This document shows, piece by piece, positions 1-7,584 of a DNA stretch of 26,115 nt. A program made the position numbers and the translations under genes. The notes under the pieces are model-generated. The model made no database searches, was not told the origin of the DNA, and worked only from the letters and a program-made list of their open reading frames with translations. Numbering within the stretch: position 1 is the first letter of the stretch; every line of letters begins with the position of its first letter. Where the stretch lies: assembly GCA_039028335.1 (NCBI GenBank), contig JBCCIF010000044.1, forward strand, positions 1 to 26,115, given 5' to 3'. Origin of the DNA: JABDKJ01 sp039028335 (GTDB lineage Bacteria; Bacteroidota; Bacteroidia; Flavobacteriales_D; JABDKJ01).

Positions 1-2148
1 ATCAATTCTCAGAGACAATAGATAGAAGCCTTTGTGTTCAATGCTAAGTTCAATATATTCTGATTGAATTTGATTCGGAGAAAACGAAAAAGAAGATATG
101 GACTTCCCACTTATATCGAAAAGTTGAATGTCTAAAATACGTCCAATATCTTGTCCTTTTAAAAATACTTGCCCTGAAGAAGGATTTGGAAAAACGTCTA
201 TTTGGTAAAGAGCTATTTCACCAATTCCAGTGGGCTCAAAAAGATAACACAGTGTGGTGTCTGAACAGGCACCCTCGCTGATAATCGCTGCATAGCTTCC
301 ACCAGTACTTGGAGTGAAAAAGGCTTCATCGGCTCCAGCGATTTGAACGAAATTATTGTTGCAGTCTAGCCATTGTATCTCCTCTGCATCTTCTACTTCT
401 AATCCCTCTGGAGAAATGCTCACACTCAAATCCAAATCTATCACTTCGAGGTCTAGTGTGACGATAGAATCGCATCCATCATTGTTCAAATAGGATGCTG
501 TGTATGTTCCCGTCTCTGAATACGTTTGATTTGTTTCTTCCCAAAAATAAGGCTCACAACTTTCAATATTAAGCGTTGCACCTTGCTCAACCTCAATAAT
601 CGTTAATTCAAGGGTGATGATTGAATCGCACCCATTTGCAGCTGGAAGAATTCCTGTATATGATCCGCTTGTGTCGTAGGTGGTGCCGTTTACATCCCAG
701 GTGTATTCTTCACATTCTGTAACAGCCTGGCTTCCGCTTGCTGAGGGAATAATCGTCAATTCGATTTCCAAAATACTGTCGCAGCCCAAAACGGAAGAAA
801 TAGTGTCCAAATAAGTCCCAGATTGATTCACAATTGCGTTTCCGCTTGGAAGTTCAAATTCACCACATGAATTAATGCTGACTGAATTAGGAACGCTTGA
901 ACAAGAAGGTAAACCATAAACTCTTACTTCGCCAGCATTATTCCCGCCATCATCATTGGTTCTGGAGGCAATAATCATTCCGGTAGCATCGCTTGTTAAG
1001 GCAATTTTTTCACCTGAAAAGTCTCCTTCATCTTCCCCATAGATAGGTTCTCCAAATTCAATCCATTGAGAACCATCCCAACGATAGAATACAACAACTC
1101 CAATATTCGATAATGGAAAATCAAAATTTTCCGAGGAAATGGCAATCACATTTCCATCACTCGAAATTTTAACCTGTTCCCCAAAGCGATCTCCTGTGCT
1201 ACCGGGATTTATATCCTGTCCTTTATTGAACCAAAACGATCCTAGCCATTCATAGACTCTCACCTGTCCACTGGCGCTACCTGCATCGTTATTTGAAGGA
1301 GAACTGATCACAACTGTATTGCCATCTGAGCTAATGTCCACAGAAGACCCAGAACGGTCATTGGCTTCTTCACCATAAATATTGTCTCCTCTTTGAACCC
1401 AATCGCTGCCATCCCAATCCCAAATTTGAGTCATTCCCGAACCATTCCCTTGGTCGTCATTTCCAGGTGCTCCAACGACCAATGTTATACCATCTGGTGT
1501 TATGGCTACTGATTCGCCCAACACATCAAATTCAAAAAATCCATTAATATTCAATCCTCTTTGCACCCAATTATTTCCATCAAAATCGAAAACACGTACA
1601 CTTCCTGCAGCATCTAAAGCTGCATTTTCTGCATATTGTCCACCAACGATAAGGGTGTTGCCATTTGGAGTCATCTCCATATCTACTCCGAAGTTTGCAC
1701 CAAATGTATCGCCATTAATGTCTTCTCCCACTTGATCCCAAAAGAATCCATTCCAGTCAAATACTTTAACTTCTCCTGCACCACTAAAATCATTGTCATT
1801 CCCACTAGCTGCGATTGCAATTCGATTCCCATCTTCGCTGCAGGTTACGGATTGTCCAAAATCATCGAATGTGATGATACCATCAATATCAAAGCCTTTT
1901 TGTTCCCAAAGACCATTTTCTAAAGTGAAAACGCGCACACTTCCTCCATTGTTTGCGCCACCATCATTGCTTTTTGCACTAATTATAATCGTGTTTCCGT
2001 CATCTGAAATGGCGACATCGCTTCCAAAAAAATCATCCGGGTCCTCACCCTGGATATCTTGCCCAATTTGCTGAGCAAATTGGGCTGCACTGTTATATGA
2101 GATCAATACAAACGAAAAAAATAATGCGAAGGGGAAAAGCGATTTCAT
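1..2148 (-). CDS. Secreted seven-blade propeller protein with T9SS sorting domain (3' end cut by window)
   Basis: Starts at the ATG at 2148 and stays open to base 1, giving 716 codons; probably only the last dozen or so residues are missing. Residues 1-22 are a signal peptide ending in a Ser-Ala-Ala-Gln type cleavage site. Seven repeats of about 57-60 residues follow. Each has a 'G.DI.G' start, an FG-GAP-like 'DGNT/VVIS' strand, a short acidic loop and a 'VRVY/FDWDG..W' strand, which fits a seven-bladed propeller. Next come three repeats of about 45 residues ending in 'GCDSI' with paired Cys, then an Ig-like segment, then a type A T9SS C-terminal domain beginning at 'FPNPSSGQ'. The protein should therefore cross the outer membrane by the type IX system and be surface-attached or released. 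The partner or ligand is unknown. No stop or frameshift was seen in the frame. Confidence 0.88.
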   Translation of the reverse strand, partial: MKSLFPFALFFSFVLISYNSAAQFAQQIGQDIQGEDPDDFFGSDVAISDDGNTIIISAKSNDGGANNGGSVRVFTLENGLWEQKGFDIDGIITFDDFGQSVTCSEDGNRIAIAASGNDNDFSGAGEVKVFDWNGFFWDQVGEDINGDTFGANFGVDMEMTPNGNTLIVGGQYAENAALDAAGSVRVFDFDGNNWVQRGLNINGFFEFDVLGESVAITPDGITLVVGAPGNDDQGNGSGMTQIWDWDGSDWVQRGDNIYGEEANDRSGSSVDISSDGNTVVISSPSNNDAGSASGQVRVYEWLGSFWFNKGQDINPGSTGDRFGEQVKISSDGNVIAISSENFDFPLSNIGVVVFYRWDGSQWIEFGEPIYGEDEGDFSGEKIALTSDATGMIIASRTNDDGGNNAGEVRVYGLPSCSSVPNSVSINSCGEFELPSGNAIVNQSGTYLDTISSVLGCDSILEIELTIIPSASGSQAVTECEEYTWDVNGTTYDTSGSYTGILPAANGCDSIITLELTIIEVEQGATLNIESCEPYFWEETNQTYSETGTYTASYLNNDGCDSIVTLDLEVIDLDLSVSISPEGLEVEDAEEIQWLDCNNNFVQIAGADEAFFTPSTGGSYAAIISEGACSDTTLCYLFEPTGIGEIALYQIDVFPNPSSGQVFLKGQDIGRILDIQLFDISGKSISSFSFSPNQIQSEYIELSIEHKGFYLLSLRID

Positions 2149-2165
2149 AGATGATTTTTATCGCT

Positions 2166-2173
2166 CAAATATA
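2166..2173 (-). promoter_or_regulatory. Possible Bacteroidota -7 promoter box for the propeller gene
   Basis: On the minus strand this reads TATATTTG, an exact match to the Bacteroidota -7 consensus TAnnTTTG, 17 bases upstream of the ATG at 2148. I see no TTG at the usual -33 distance, so only half of the promoter is supported. Confidence 0.35.
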
Positions 2174-2253
2174 CGGCTTCTGCACATAATTCTAGAATAG
2201 CTGTGACTTCAATTTGTGCTATATACAGTGGTCTTTTTTGAAACTAGAGGGCC

Positions 2254-2931
2254 CTATTTCTTTATCAGTGTGAATACAAAATATTTGATCATTTTCTCCA
2301 ATTCATCAAATTCATCTTTATTGTCTTTGATGTCGGTCAAACGAGGAAGATGTTCAGCGAAATAGATTTGATTATTGGCCATCTCGAAAACGTTACTGAC
2401 CAGACTCTTTTTGTATTTGAATTTCGGATTGTACTCATTAATAAATCCCGCTACCTTTTCAACAAGTTCCTTATAACTCAAAAATAACCCGTCTTTATTC
2501 TCTTCATCTATGTCGTGAATATGATAGGATTTGGAGCCTTCTCTGATTATAATATTGATTAAGGTCTTTTGGTCAATGTAAGAGGTAAGTGCTTCTTCCT
2601 GGAGCGAATTGGCAATTAAATGAATGGCCATTTCTAATTTTTTCTTGGGATCAGTGAGATTCAGCGTTTTCCGATCAATCATGTAATGCGTCCATTCCCA
2701 ATACCAATTGGTCAAATACAAGAGGAGGTGATGTTTATTTTCAAAATAACGATATACAGAGGCCTCGGCTGTATTTAATTTTTGAGCAACTTTTCGAAAA
2801 GTAAATTTTTCAAAGCCAATTTCATCGATAAGGCAGATGCTCTGTTTAAGGAGATTTCTTCCAAAATCAGTAGCCTGCGGGTTCTTAACGAACAATTTCT
2901 CATTCAGCTGTAATTCTACTTCAAAGCGCAT
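2254..2931 (-). CDS. TetR/AcrR family transcriptional repressor
   Basis: 225 residues, normal for the family. The N-terminal helix-turn-helix lies at about residues 43-66, with 'FTFRKVAQKL' and 'ASVYRYFENK', the typical TetR recognition-helix pattern. The rest is an all-helical ligand-binding domain without a recognisable ligand signature. The N-terminal extension of about 20 residues before the first helix is a little long, so an internal start is possible, but the ATG at 2931 is the only clear one near the divergent promoter region. The gene is divergent from the ABC-HlyD-TolC operon at 3074, the classic arrangement for a TetR protein that represses an exporter and is released by the exported compound. 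That role is inferred from position. The alternating ATAGTA half-sites at 3005-3025 are its likely operator. Confidence 0.88.
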   Translation of the reverse strand: MRFEVELQLNEKLFVKNPQATDFGRNLLKQSICLIDEIGFEKFTFRKVAQKLNTAEASVYRYFENKHHLLLYLTNWYWEWTHYMIDRKTLNLTDPKKKLEMAIHLIANSLQEEALTSYIDQKTLINIIIREGSKSYHIHDIDEENKDGLFLSYKELVEKVAGFINEYNPKFKYKKSLVSNVFEMANNQIYFAEHLPRLTDIKDNKDEFDELEKMIKYFVFTLIKK

Positions 2932-2949
2932 AGCTCAAAATAATCAAGT

Positions 2950-2957
2950 CAAATTTA
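2950..2957 (-). promoter_or_regulatory. Possible -7 promoter box for the TetR gene
   Basis: Reads TAAATTTG on the minus strand, matching the Bacteroidota -7 consensus TAnnTTTG, 18 bases from the ATG at 2931. No clear -33 TTG is seen at the right distance, so this is tentative. Confidence 0.3.
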
Positions 2958-3004
2958 AACAATTTTGTATAGATAACGTTTATGATGTTGAAAATATTAA
3001 AAAA

Positions 3005-3025
3005 GATAGTAATACTATCATAGTA
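3005..3025. promoter_or_regulatory. Candidate TetR operator: three alternating ATAGTA half-sites
   Basis: The hexamer occurs as ATAGTA (3006-3011), TACTAT (3013-3018) and ATAGTA (3020-3025), each separated by one base. This forms two overlapping perfect palindromes: 3005-3019 (7-bp arms, 1-base centre) and 3013-3025 (6-bp arms, 1-base centre). It lies in the 142-base gap between the divergent TetR and ABC genes, about 50 bases before the ABC start, where a repressor of the exporter operon is expected to bind. Binding by this TetR protein is inferred from position and symmetry only. Confidence 0.6.
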
Positions 3026-3073
3026 AAAAGTAATTCATATATTCGGCCACCCAAAATTGACAGAAGAAGAAAG

Positions 3074-4753
3074 ATGGAACAAATTGCTACTTTAAGTATC
3101 AAACCTTTAACGCGTTTACGTAACATGCTAAAGGTTGATAAAAAGGACATTACACAGGTGTATGTTTATGCCTTATTCAACGGAATGGTGACCCTTTCTT
3201 TGCCATTGGGTATTCAGGCAATAGTAAATTTGATTCAAGGAGGAAGCATGAGTACGGCTTGGGTCATTCTCGTCTCTGTCGTTTTGTTGGGAGTGCTACT
3301 CACCGGAATATTTCAATTATTGCAATTGCGTATAGTGGAGAATCTTTCACAGAAGATATTTAGTCGTGCCGCTTTCGAATTTGCATATAGGATTCCGAGA
3401 ATAAAGAGCTCTGCCTTACATAAGTATTATGCTCCTGAATTGACCAATCGATTTTTTGATACCATGACCATTCAAAAGGGCTTGCCAAAAATTCTTATTG
3501 ATTTTTCATTGGCTCTTTTTCAAATTGTTGTTGGGCTATTTGTTTTAAGCTTTTATCACTCTTTTTTCGTGCTATACAGCATCATATTGATTGTTTTGAT
3601 ATACGTCATAATCGCATTCACGGGACCAAAGGGAGTGCGCACAAGTTTAAAGGAGTCATCAACGAAGTATAAAATTGCCTTTTGGCTAGAAGAGATAGCA
3701 CGAACGAAACTCTCCTTCAAATTAATGGGAGACTCGGATCTGGATTTGAAAAAAAGTGATGAGAACGTGTCCGATTATCTGGAAGCCAGAGAAAGTCACT
3801 TCAAAGTACTGGTCAATCAATTCTCTTATCTCGTAGCCTTTAAAGTACTGATAGCGGCCGGTTTGCTGATCACGGGTGGGATTTTAGTCTTTGAGCAACA
3901 AATGAACATCGGGCAATTTGTAGCAGCTGAGATCATTATCATCCTCATTTTAGCCTCGGTAGAGAAACTGATCACCACTTTGGATTCGATTTACGATGTC
4001 TTAGCAGCGCTTGAGAAAATAGGATATGTAACCGATATGCCCCTGGATTATGGAGGACAAATGACCATAGATACTTCGGAGGGAATAGATATCAACGTTG
4101 AGAATCTTTGCTATAACTATCCAGATCGACAAGAACGCATCCTAAAGAATTTAAACTTTGATTTACCAAGAAATGAATCAGCTGTAATTACCGGGCCTTC
4201 TGGCTCTGGTAAATCTACTTTGATACAACTTCTGGCGGGAATTTCAGAGCCAAGTTCTGGTTTGGTGCGGTTTAATGATATGCCCTTGAAAACCATTAAT
4301 AAGGACAATATGAATGCCTGTGTAGGATTTTCATTAAGTGATAACGATGTTTTTCAGGGAAGTATCCTTGACAATATTGTAATGGGTAGGGATTATGTCA
4401 GTTTAACAGATGTAAAGAATGCAATCAAAATTGCCGAGATTGACGGTTTCGTTCGATCGCAAGAAGAAGGTCTCTATACCATTATAGACCCTGAGGGAAG
4501 TCGAATTCCGAGAAGTGTCCGAAACAAACTGCTTTTAGCTAGAGCAATTGCCCCCAACCCCAAGCTTCTGATTCTAGAGGATCCTTTGGATCACTTAAAT
4601 CGCAGAGATAAAGAAAGTGTGATTAAAAATTTAACCGCATCTGATAAACCCTGGCACATTATAGTCGCGACCGTGGATGAGATATGGAAACAGTATGTGC
4701 AAAAGCATATAGTATTAGATCAAGGAGAAATCATGGAAATAAAATTTAAGTGA
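3074..4753 (+). CDS. ABC transporter, fused membrane and ATPase domains, degenerate ATPase motifs
   Basis: 559 residues from the ATG at 3074. The reading frame is open further upstream, but an earlier start would overlap the TetR gene and its promoter and would lack homology-like sequence. About six membrane segments lie in residues 28-320, followed by a nucleotide-binding domain. There is no N-terminal C39 peptidase domain. Walker A is intact (GPSGSGKST, residues 374-382). Other core motifs are altered: the Q-loop Gln is Ser422, the LSGGQ signature is IPRSV (478-482), Walker B Asp-Glu is inverted to Glu502-Asp503, and the switch His is Thr533. The surrounding frame (LLLARAI, PKLLIL) aligns without gaps, so this is substitution rather than frameshift. 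Together with the adaptor (1-base gap) and the TolC-like gene it should form a type I-like exporter. Whether it hydrolyses ATP is uncertain. The substrate is unknown. Confidence 0.9.
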   Translation: MEQIATLSIKPLTRLRNMLKVDKKDITQVYVYALFNGMVTLSLPLGIQAIVNLIQGGSMSTAWVILVSVVLLGVLLTGIFQLLQLRIVENLSQKIFSRAAFEFAYRIPRIKSSALHKYYAPELTNRFFDTMTIQKGLPKILIDFSLALFQIVVGLFVLSFYHSFFVLYSIILIVLIYVIIAFTGPKGVRTSLKESSTKYKIAFWLEEIARTKLSFKLMGDSDLDLKKSDENVSDYLEARESHFKVLVNQFSYLVAFKVLIAAGLLITGGILVFEQQMNIGQFVAAEIIIILILASVEKLITTLDSIYDVLAALEKIGYVTDMPLDYGGQMTIDTSEGIDINVENLCYNYPDRQERILKNLNFDLPRNESAVITGPSGSGKSTLIQLLAGISEPSSGLVRFNDMPLKTINKDNMNACVGFSLSDNDVFQGSILDNIVMGRDYVSLTDVKNAIKIAEIDGFVRSQEEGLYTIIDPEGSRIPRSVRNKLLLARAIAPNPKLLILEDPLDHLNRRDKESVIKNLTASDKPWHIIVATVDEIWKQYVQKHIVLDQGEIMEIKFK

Positions 4754-4754
4754 A

Positions 4755-6125
4755 ATGCTGAATATTAGCCCCGTTTCCATATCATCTAAGGTTTCTAAAG
4801 ACAAGTATGAGGCGCTAAAAGCCCTTGAGTCCAAGAACATTTCCTCGGTCATGATTAAAGTTTTAGCCGGATTGGGACTCTTGCTTTTGGCTACTCTTTT
4901 TCTGCCATGGACGCAAAATATTCGTGCCAAAGGTGCTGTCACAACCTTAAATCCAGAGCAAAGACCTCAGGGTGTTCAATCTGTGATTGAAGGAAAAATT
5001 GACCATTGGTTTGTTCGAGAAGGAGACCGTGTCCAAGCCGGTGATACCATTCTTTCTTTGACTGAAGTAAAGGAAGAATACATGGATCCTCTATTAATTG
5101 GACGAACAGAGAATAGAATTAATGCCAAGGAGTCTTCGCGTGATGCCTATAATGAAAAGGCCTATAATTTAGAGAAACAGGTCACAGCCTTGAAGCAGGA
5201 GAAACAGATCAAGTTAGAGCAGAATACCTTAAAAGTTATTCAGACGAAAGCTAAATTGCGCGCAGATTCAGCCGATTACAATGCACAAAAAGTGCAATTG
5301 GGAATCGCTGATACGCGGCTGAATCGGACGAAAGACCTATTTGAGCAAGGAATTCGGTCTAGAAAAGATTTGGAGTCTTCACAAAAAGACTTTCAAAAAG
5401 AAAAGGCGACCCTGCAGAAAATTCAGGCCCAATTGACCGTGGCGGGAAATGAAATCAATGCACTTGTCGCAAATCGAACAGCAATCGAAAACGAATACGA
5501 CTCAAAAATATACAAGACAAGAGCAGAAGAAAATACTGCTTTTTCCGCAGGTTTTACGCAGCAAGAAGAAATTGAAAAGCTTTCTTCTGAATTGTCAAAA
5601 TTGAAAGTGAGAAGTTCCAATTACTATTTGACTTCACCAATAGATGGTCTAATTACGAAATCAGTAAAAGAAGGGATCGGAGAACTGGTAAAGCCAGGAG
5701 AGAATATTGTAACAATTGTACCTGAACAAATCAAATTGGCCTCTTCGGTATATGTGGATCCTCAAGATGTTCCGCTTCTCGAAATAGGGCAGCATGTTCA
5801 AATTCAATTTGATGGTTGGCCAGCGGTCGTATTTTCTGGCTGGCCCAATAATTCCTTTGGAACTTTTAAAGGCGAGATCTTTGCCATAGATCAATTTATC
5901 AGTGATAACGGTAAGTACCGCATACTCATTTCAGAGGTCCCTGAAGAAGAAAAATGGCCCGACTTGATTCGTGTTGGCGGAGGTGTAAACTCGATTATTC
6001 TTTTGAAAGAAGTGCCAGTATATTATGAGCTCTGGAGACAAATGAATGGCTTTCCAGCTGACTACTATAAGCAAAAAGAAAGCGAAACGAAAGCGCTAAA
6101 AAGTCCTCTAAAAAAGGTGAAATAG
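4755..6125 (+). CDS. HlyD-type membrane fusion (periplasmic adaptor) protein
   Basis: 456 residues. A cytoplasmic N-terminus of about 30 residues precedes one membrane helix (about 33-52). Then comes the first half of a lipoyl-like domain ('VIEGKIDHWFVREGDRV'), a long periplasmic coiled-coil hairpin rich in Lys, Gln and Glu (about 110-290), the second lipoyl half ('SPIDGLITKSVKEG'), and a beta-barrel region with a Trp- and Phe-rich 'FDGWPAVVFSGWP' motif typical of adaptor proteins in Bacteroidota exporters. It would bridge the inner-membrane ABC protein and the outer-membrane TolC-like channel. It starts one base after the ABC stop codon and ends two bases before the next gene, so the three are surely co-transcribed. 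The C-terminal tail is very basic. Confidence 0.9.
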   Translation: MLNISPVSISSKVSKDKYEALKALESKNISSVMIKVLAGLGLLLLATLFLPWTQNIRAKGAVTTLNPEQRPQGVQSVIEGKIDHWFVREGDRVQAGDTILSLTEVKEEYMDPLLIGRTENRINAKESSRDAYNEKAYNLEKQVTALKQEKQIKLEQNTLKVIQTKAKLRADSADYNAQKVQLGIADTRLNRTKDLFEQGIRSRKDLESSQKDFQKEKATLQKIQAQLTVAGNEINALVANRTAIENEYDSKIYKTRAEENTAFSAGFTQQEEIEKLSSELSKLKVRSSNYYLTSPIDGLITKSVKEGIGELVKPGENIVTIVPEQIKLASSVYVDPQDVPLLEIGQHVQIQFDGWPAVVFSGWPNNSFGTFKGEIFAIDQFISDNGKYRILISEVPEEEKWPDLIRVGGGVNSIILLKEVPVYYELWRQMNGFPADYYKQKESETKALKSPLKKVK

Positions 6126-6127
6126 TT

Positions 6128-7504
6128 ATGCGCTTGATTTTCTTAAATATTATTCTGCTCGTAACGATTATGAGCTGTGCACAAGAGGTTTTGCCTTTTG
6201 AAGAGTATTTGTCAACCGTTAAAGCGAACCATCCAAGCATGAAGCAAGCTAATAATCTCGAATTGCTTAGCCGGGCTCAAGATATTGCTTCTAGAGGACC
6301 TCTCGATCCTAGAATCCAAGGTGGTGTTTACCGAAAAGAATTCGATCAAAAGCTATACTACGATGAAAGAGAAGTCAAGCTGATCATTCCAACCAAATGG
6401 GGACTAGATATAGAAAGTTTATATCAGAACAATCAGGGTGAGTTCTTGGATAACAGTGCATTTTTACCAGAGAACGGATTATTGGCTGCAGGGATATCAA
6501 TGCCTATTCTGCGTGGTTTGTTTTTTGATGAACGAAGAAGGAGCCTGAGAAATGCAGAGCTTTTGAGTGGCCTCAACAGCAACGAACAGCGTTTACAAAT
6601 CAATAAGCTTATTGAAAATGCGTCCAAAGCTTATGTAGATTGGCAGACGAACTTTTTATTGCTTCAAATTGCCGATGAAGGAGTCCGCTTAGCTGAATTA
6701 ACGAGGGACTTTACCGTTCAATCTTTTCAATTGGGCGACTTGGCTGCCGTTGATACGCTAGAGGCAAACTTGGCTATTCAAAATAGAACCCTTCAAAAGA
6801 CGGATGCGGAGATCAAATATGTGATGAGCACCTTGCACTTGAACAATTTCTTGTGGTCTCCAGAAGGCGAACAATGGTTCATTGTTGATCAGTATGTTCC
6901 CGAAGATATGTCCCTGAGCTTTTTTAGAGACAGTATTGGGGCTCTGATCAATGACTCTTCAGTTATTCTTAATCATCCTAAATTGAAAAAGCTCAATATT
7001 AAGAAAGGTCAAACTGAATTGGATAAAAAATTAGCGAGTGAGTATTTAAAACCGGTGCTCAATTTCAAGTATCAACCTTTGTTCGAAACCATCGAATGGA
7101 ATGAACTTGCTCCGGCCAGTCGCGATGCATATACTTTAGGGATTAATTTTGAATTGCCGATTTTGAATAGAAAGTACAGAGGGAAAAGAAAAGAATTGGA
7201 ATTTAAAATTCTGAATTATTCTTTGGAGATAGATAATGAAAAAAGGGGATTAGAAGTACTTTTTAATCAATTTCAAAATATCGAAACGCTGCTAGGTAAT
7301 CAACTTCAAAATGCGCGACAGGCTGCTTCGGGATATGAAGCCTTGACAAATGCAGAGCGAACAAAATTTGAAATTGGTGAAAGTTCCTTGTTCTTGGTTA
7401 ATCGAAGAGAAGCGAAATTTCTTGAAATGCAATTCAAGGCAACAGAAGTTCACAATGAACTCCTAAAGAATAGGCTCTCCTTTTTCTATACGATGATCTT
7501 CTAA
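6128..7504 (+). CDS. TolC-family outer membrane channel protein
   Basis: 458 residues, the usual size for outer membrane efflux proteins. The signal region ends in 'TIMSC', so it may be a lipoprotein with the Cys near residue 17, or be cleaved just after it. The mature protein is mostly long helices of the efflux-protein type: 'VKANHPSMKQA' near the start, a mid-protein helix pair with 'YVDWQTNFLLLQIADEGVRLAEL', and the second half-repeat ending in 'FEIGESSLFLVNRREAKFLE'. It should supply the outer-membrane exit duct for the ABC/HlyD complex encoded just upstream with a two-base gap. Ends at 7504, followed by an 80-base gap, so the operon may stop here. Confidence 0.88.
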   Translation: MRLIFLNIILLVTIMSCAQEVLPFEEYLSTVKANHPSMKQANNLELLSRAQDIASRGPLDPRIQGGVYRKEFDQKLYYDEREVKLIIPTKWGLDIESLYQNNQGEFLDNSAFLPENGLLAAGISMPILRGLFFDERRRSLRNAELLSGLNSNEQRLQINKLIENASKAYVDWQTNFLLLQIADEGVRLAELTRDFTVQSFQLGDLAAVDTLEANLAIQNRTLQKTDAEIKYVMSTLHLNNFLWSPEGEQWFIVDQYVPEDMSLSFFRDSIGALINDSSVILNHPKLKKLNIKKGQTELDKKLASEYLKPVLNFKYQPLFETIEWNELAPASRDAYTLGINFELPILNRKYRGKRKELEFKILNYSLEIDNEKRGLEVLFNQFQNIETLLGNQLQNARQAASGYEALTNAERTKFEIGESSLFLVNRREAKFLEMQFKATEVHNELLKNRLSFFYTMIF

Positions 7505-7584
7505 ATTATGACAATTTTAGCATTGCCTTATTGTATTTTTTTTTGTTTAGGTCTAAGTGGATATAAATCCGTATTTTAGAAGAG

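Noticed and set aside
1502..2074. Three overlapping plus-strand open frames at the left end
   Set aside because: All lie antisense to the propeller-repeat gene, and their repetitive look comes from its repeats.
2837..3073. Upstream extension of the ABC transporter reading frame by 79 codons
   Set aside because: It runs antisense through the 5' end of the TetR gene and through the operator region. The ATG at 3074 starts a normal membrane-domain N-terminus.
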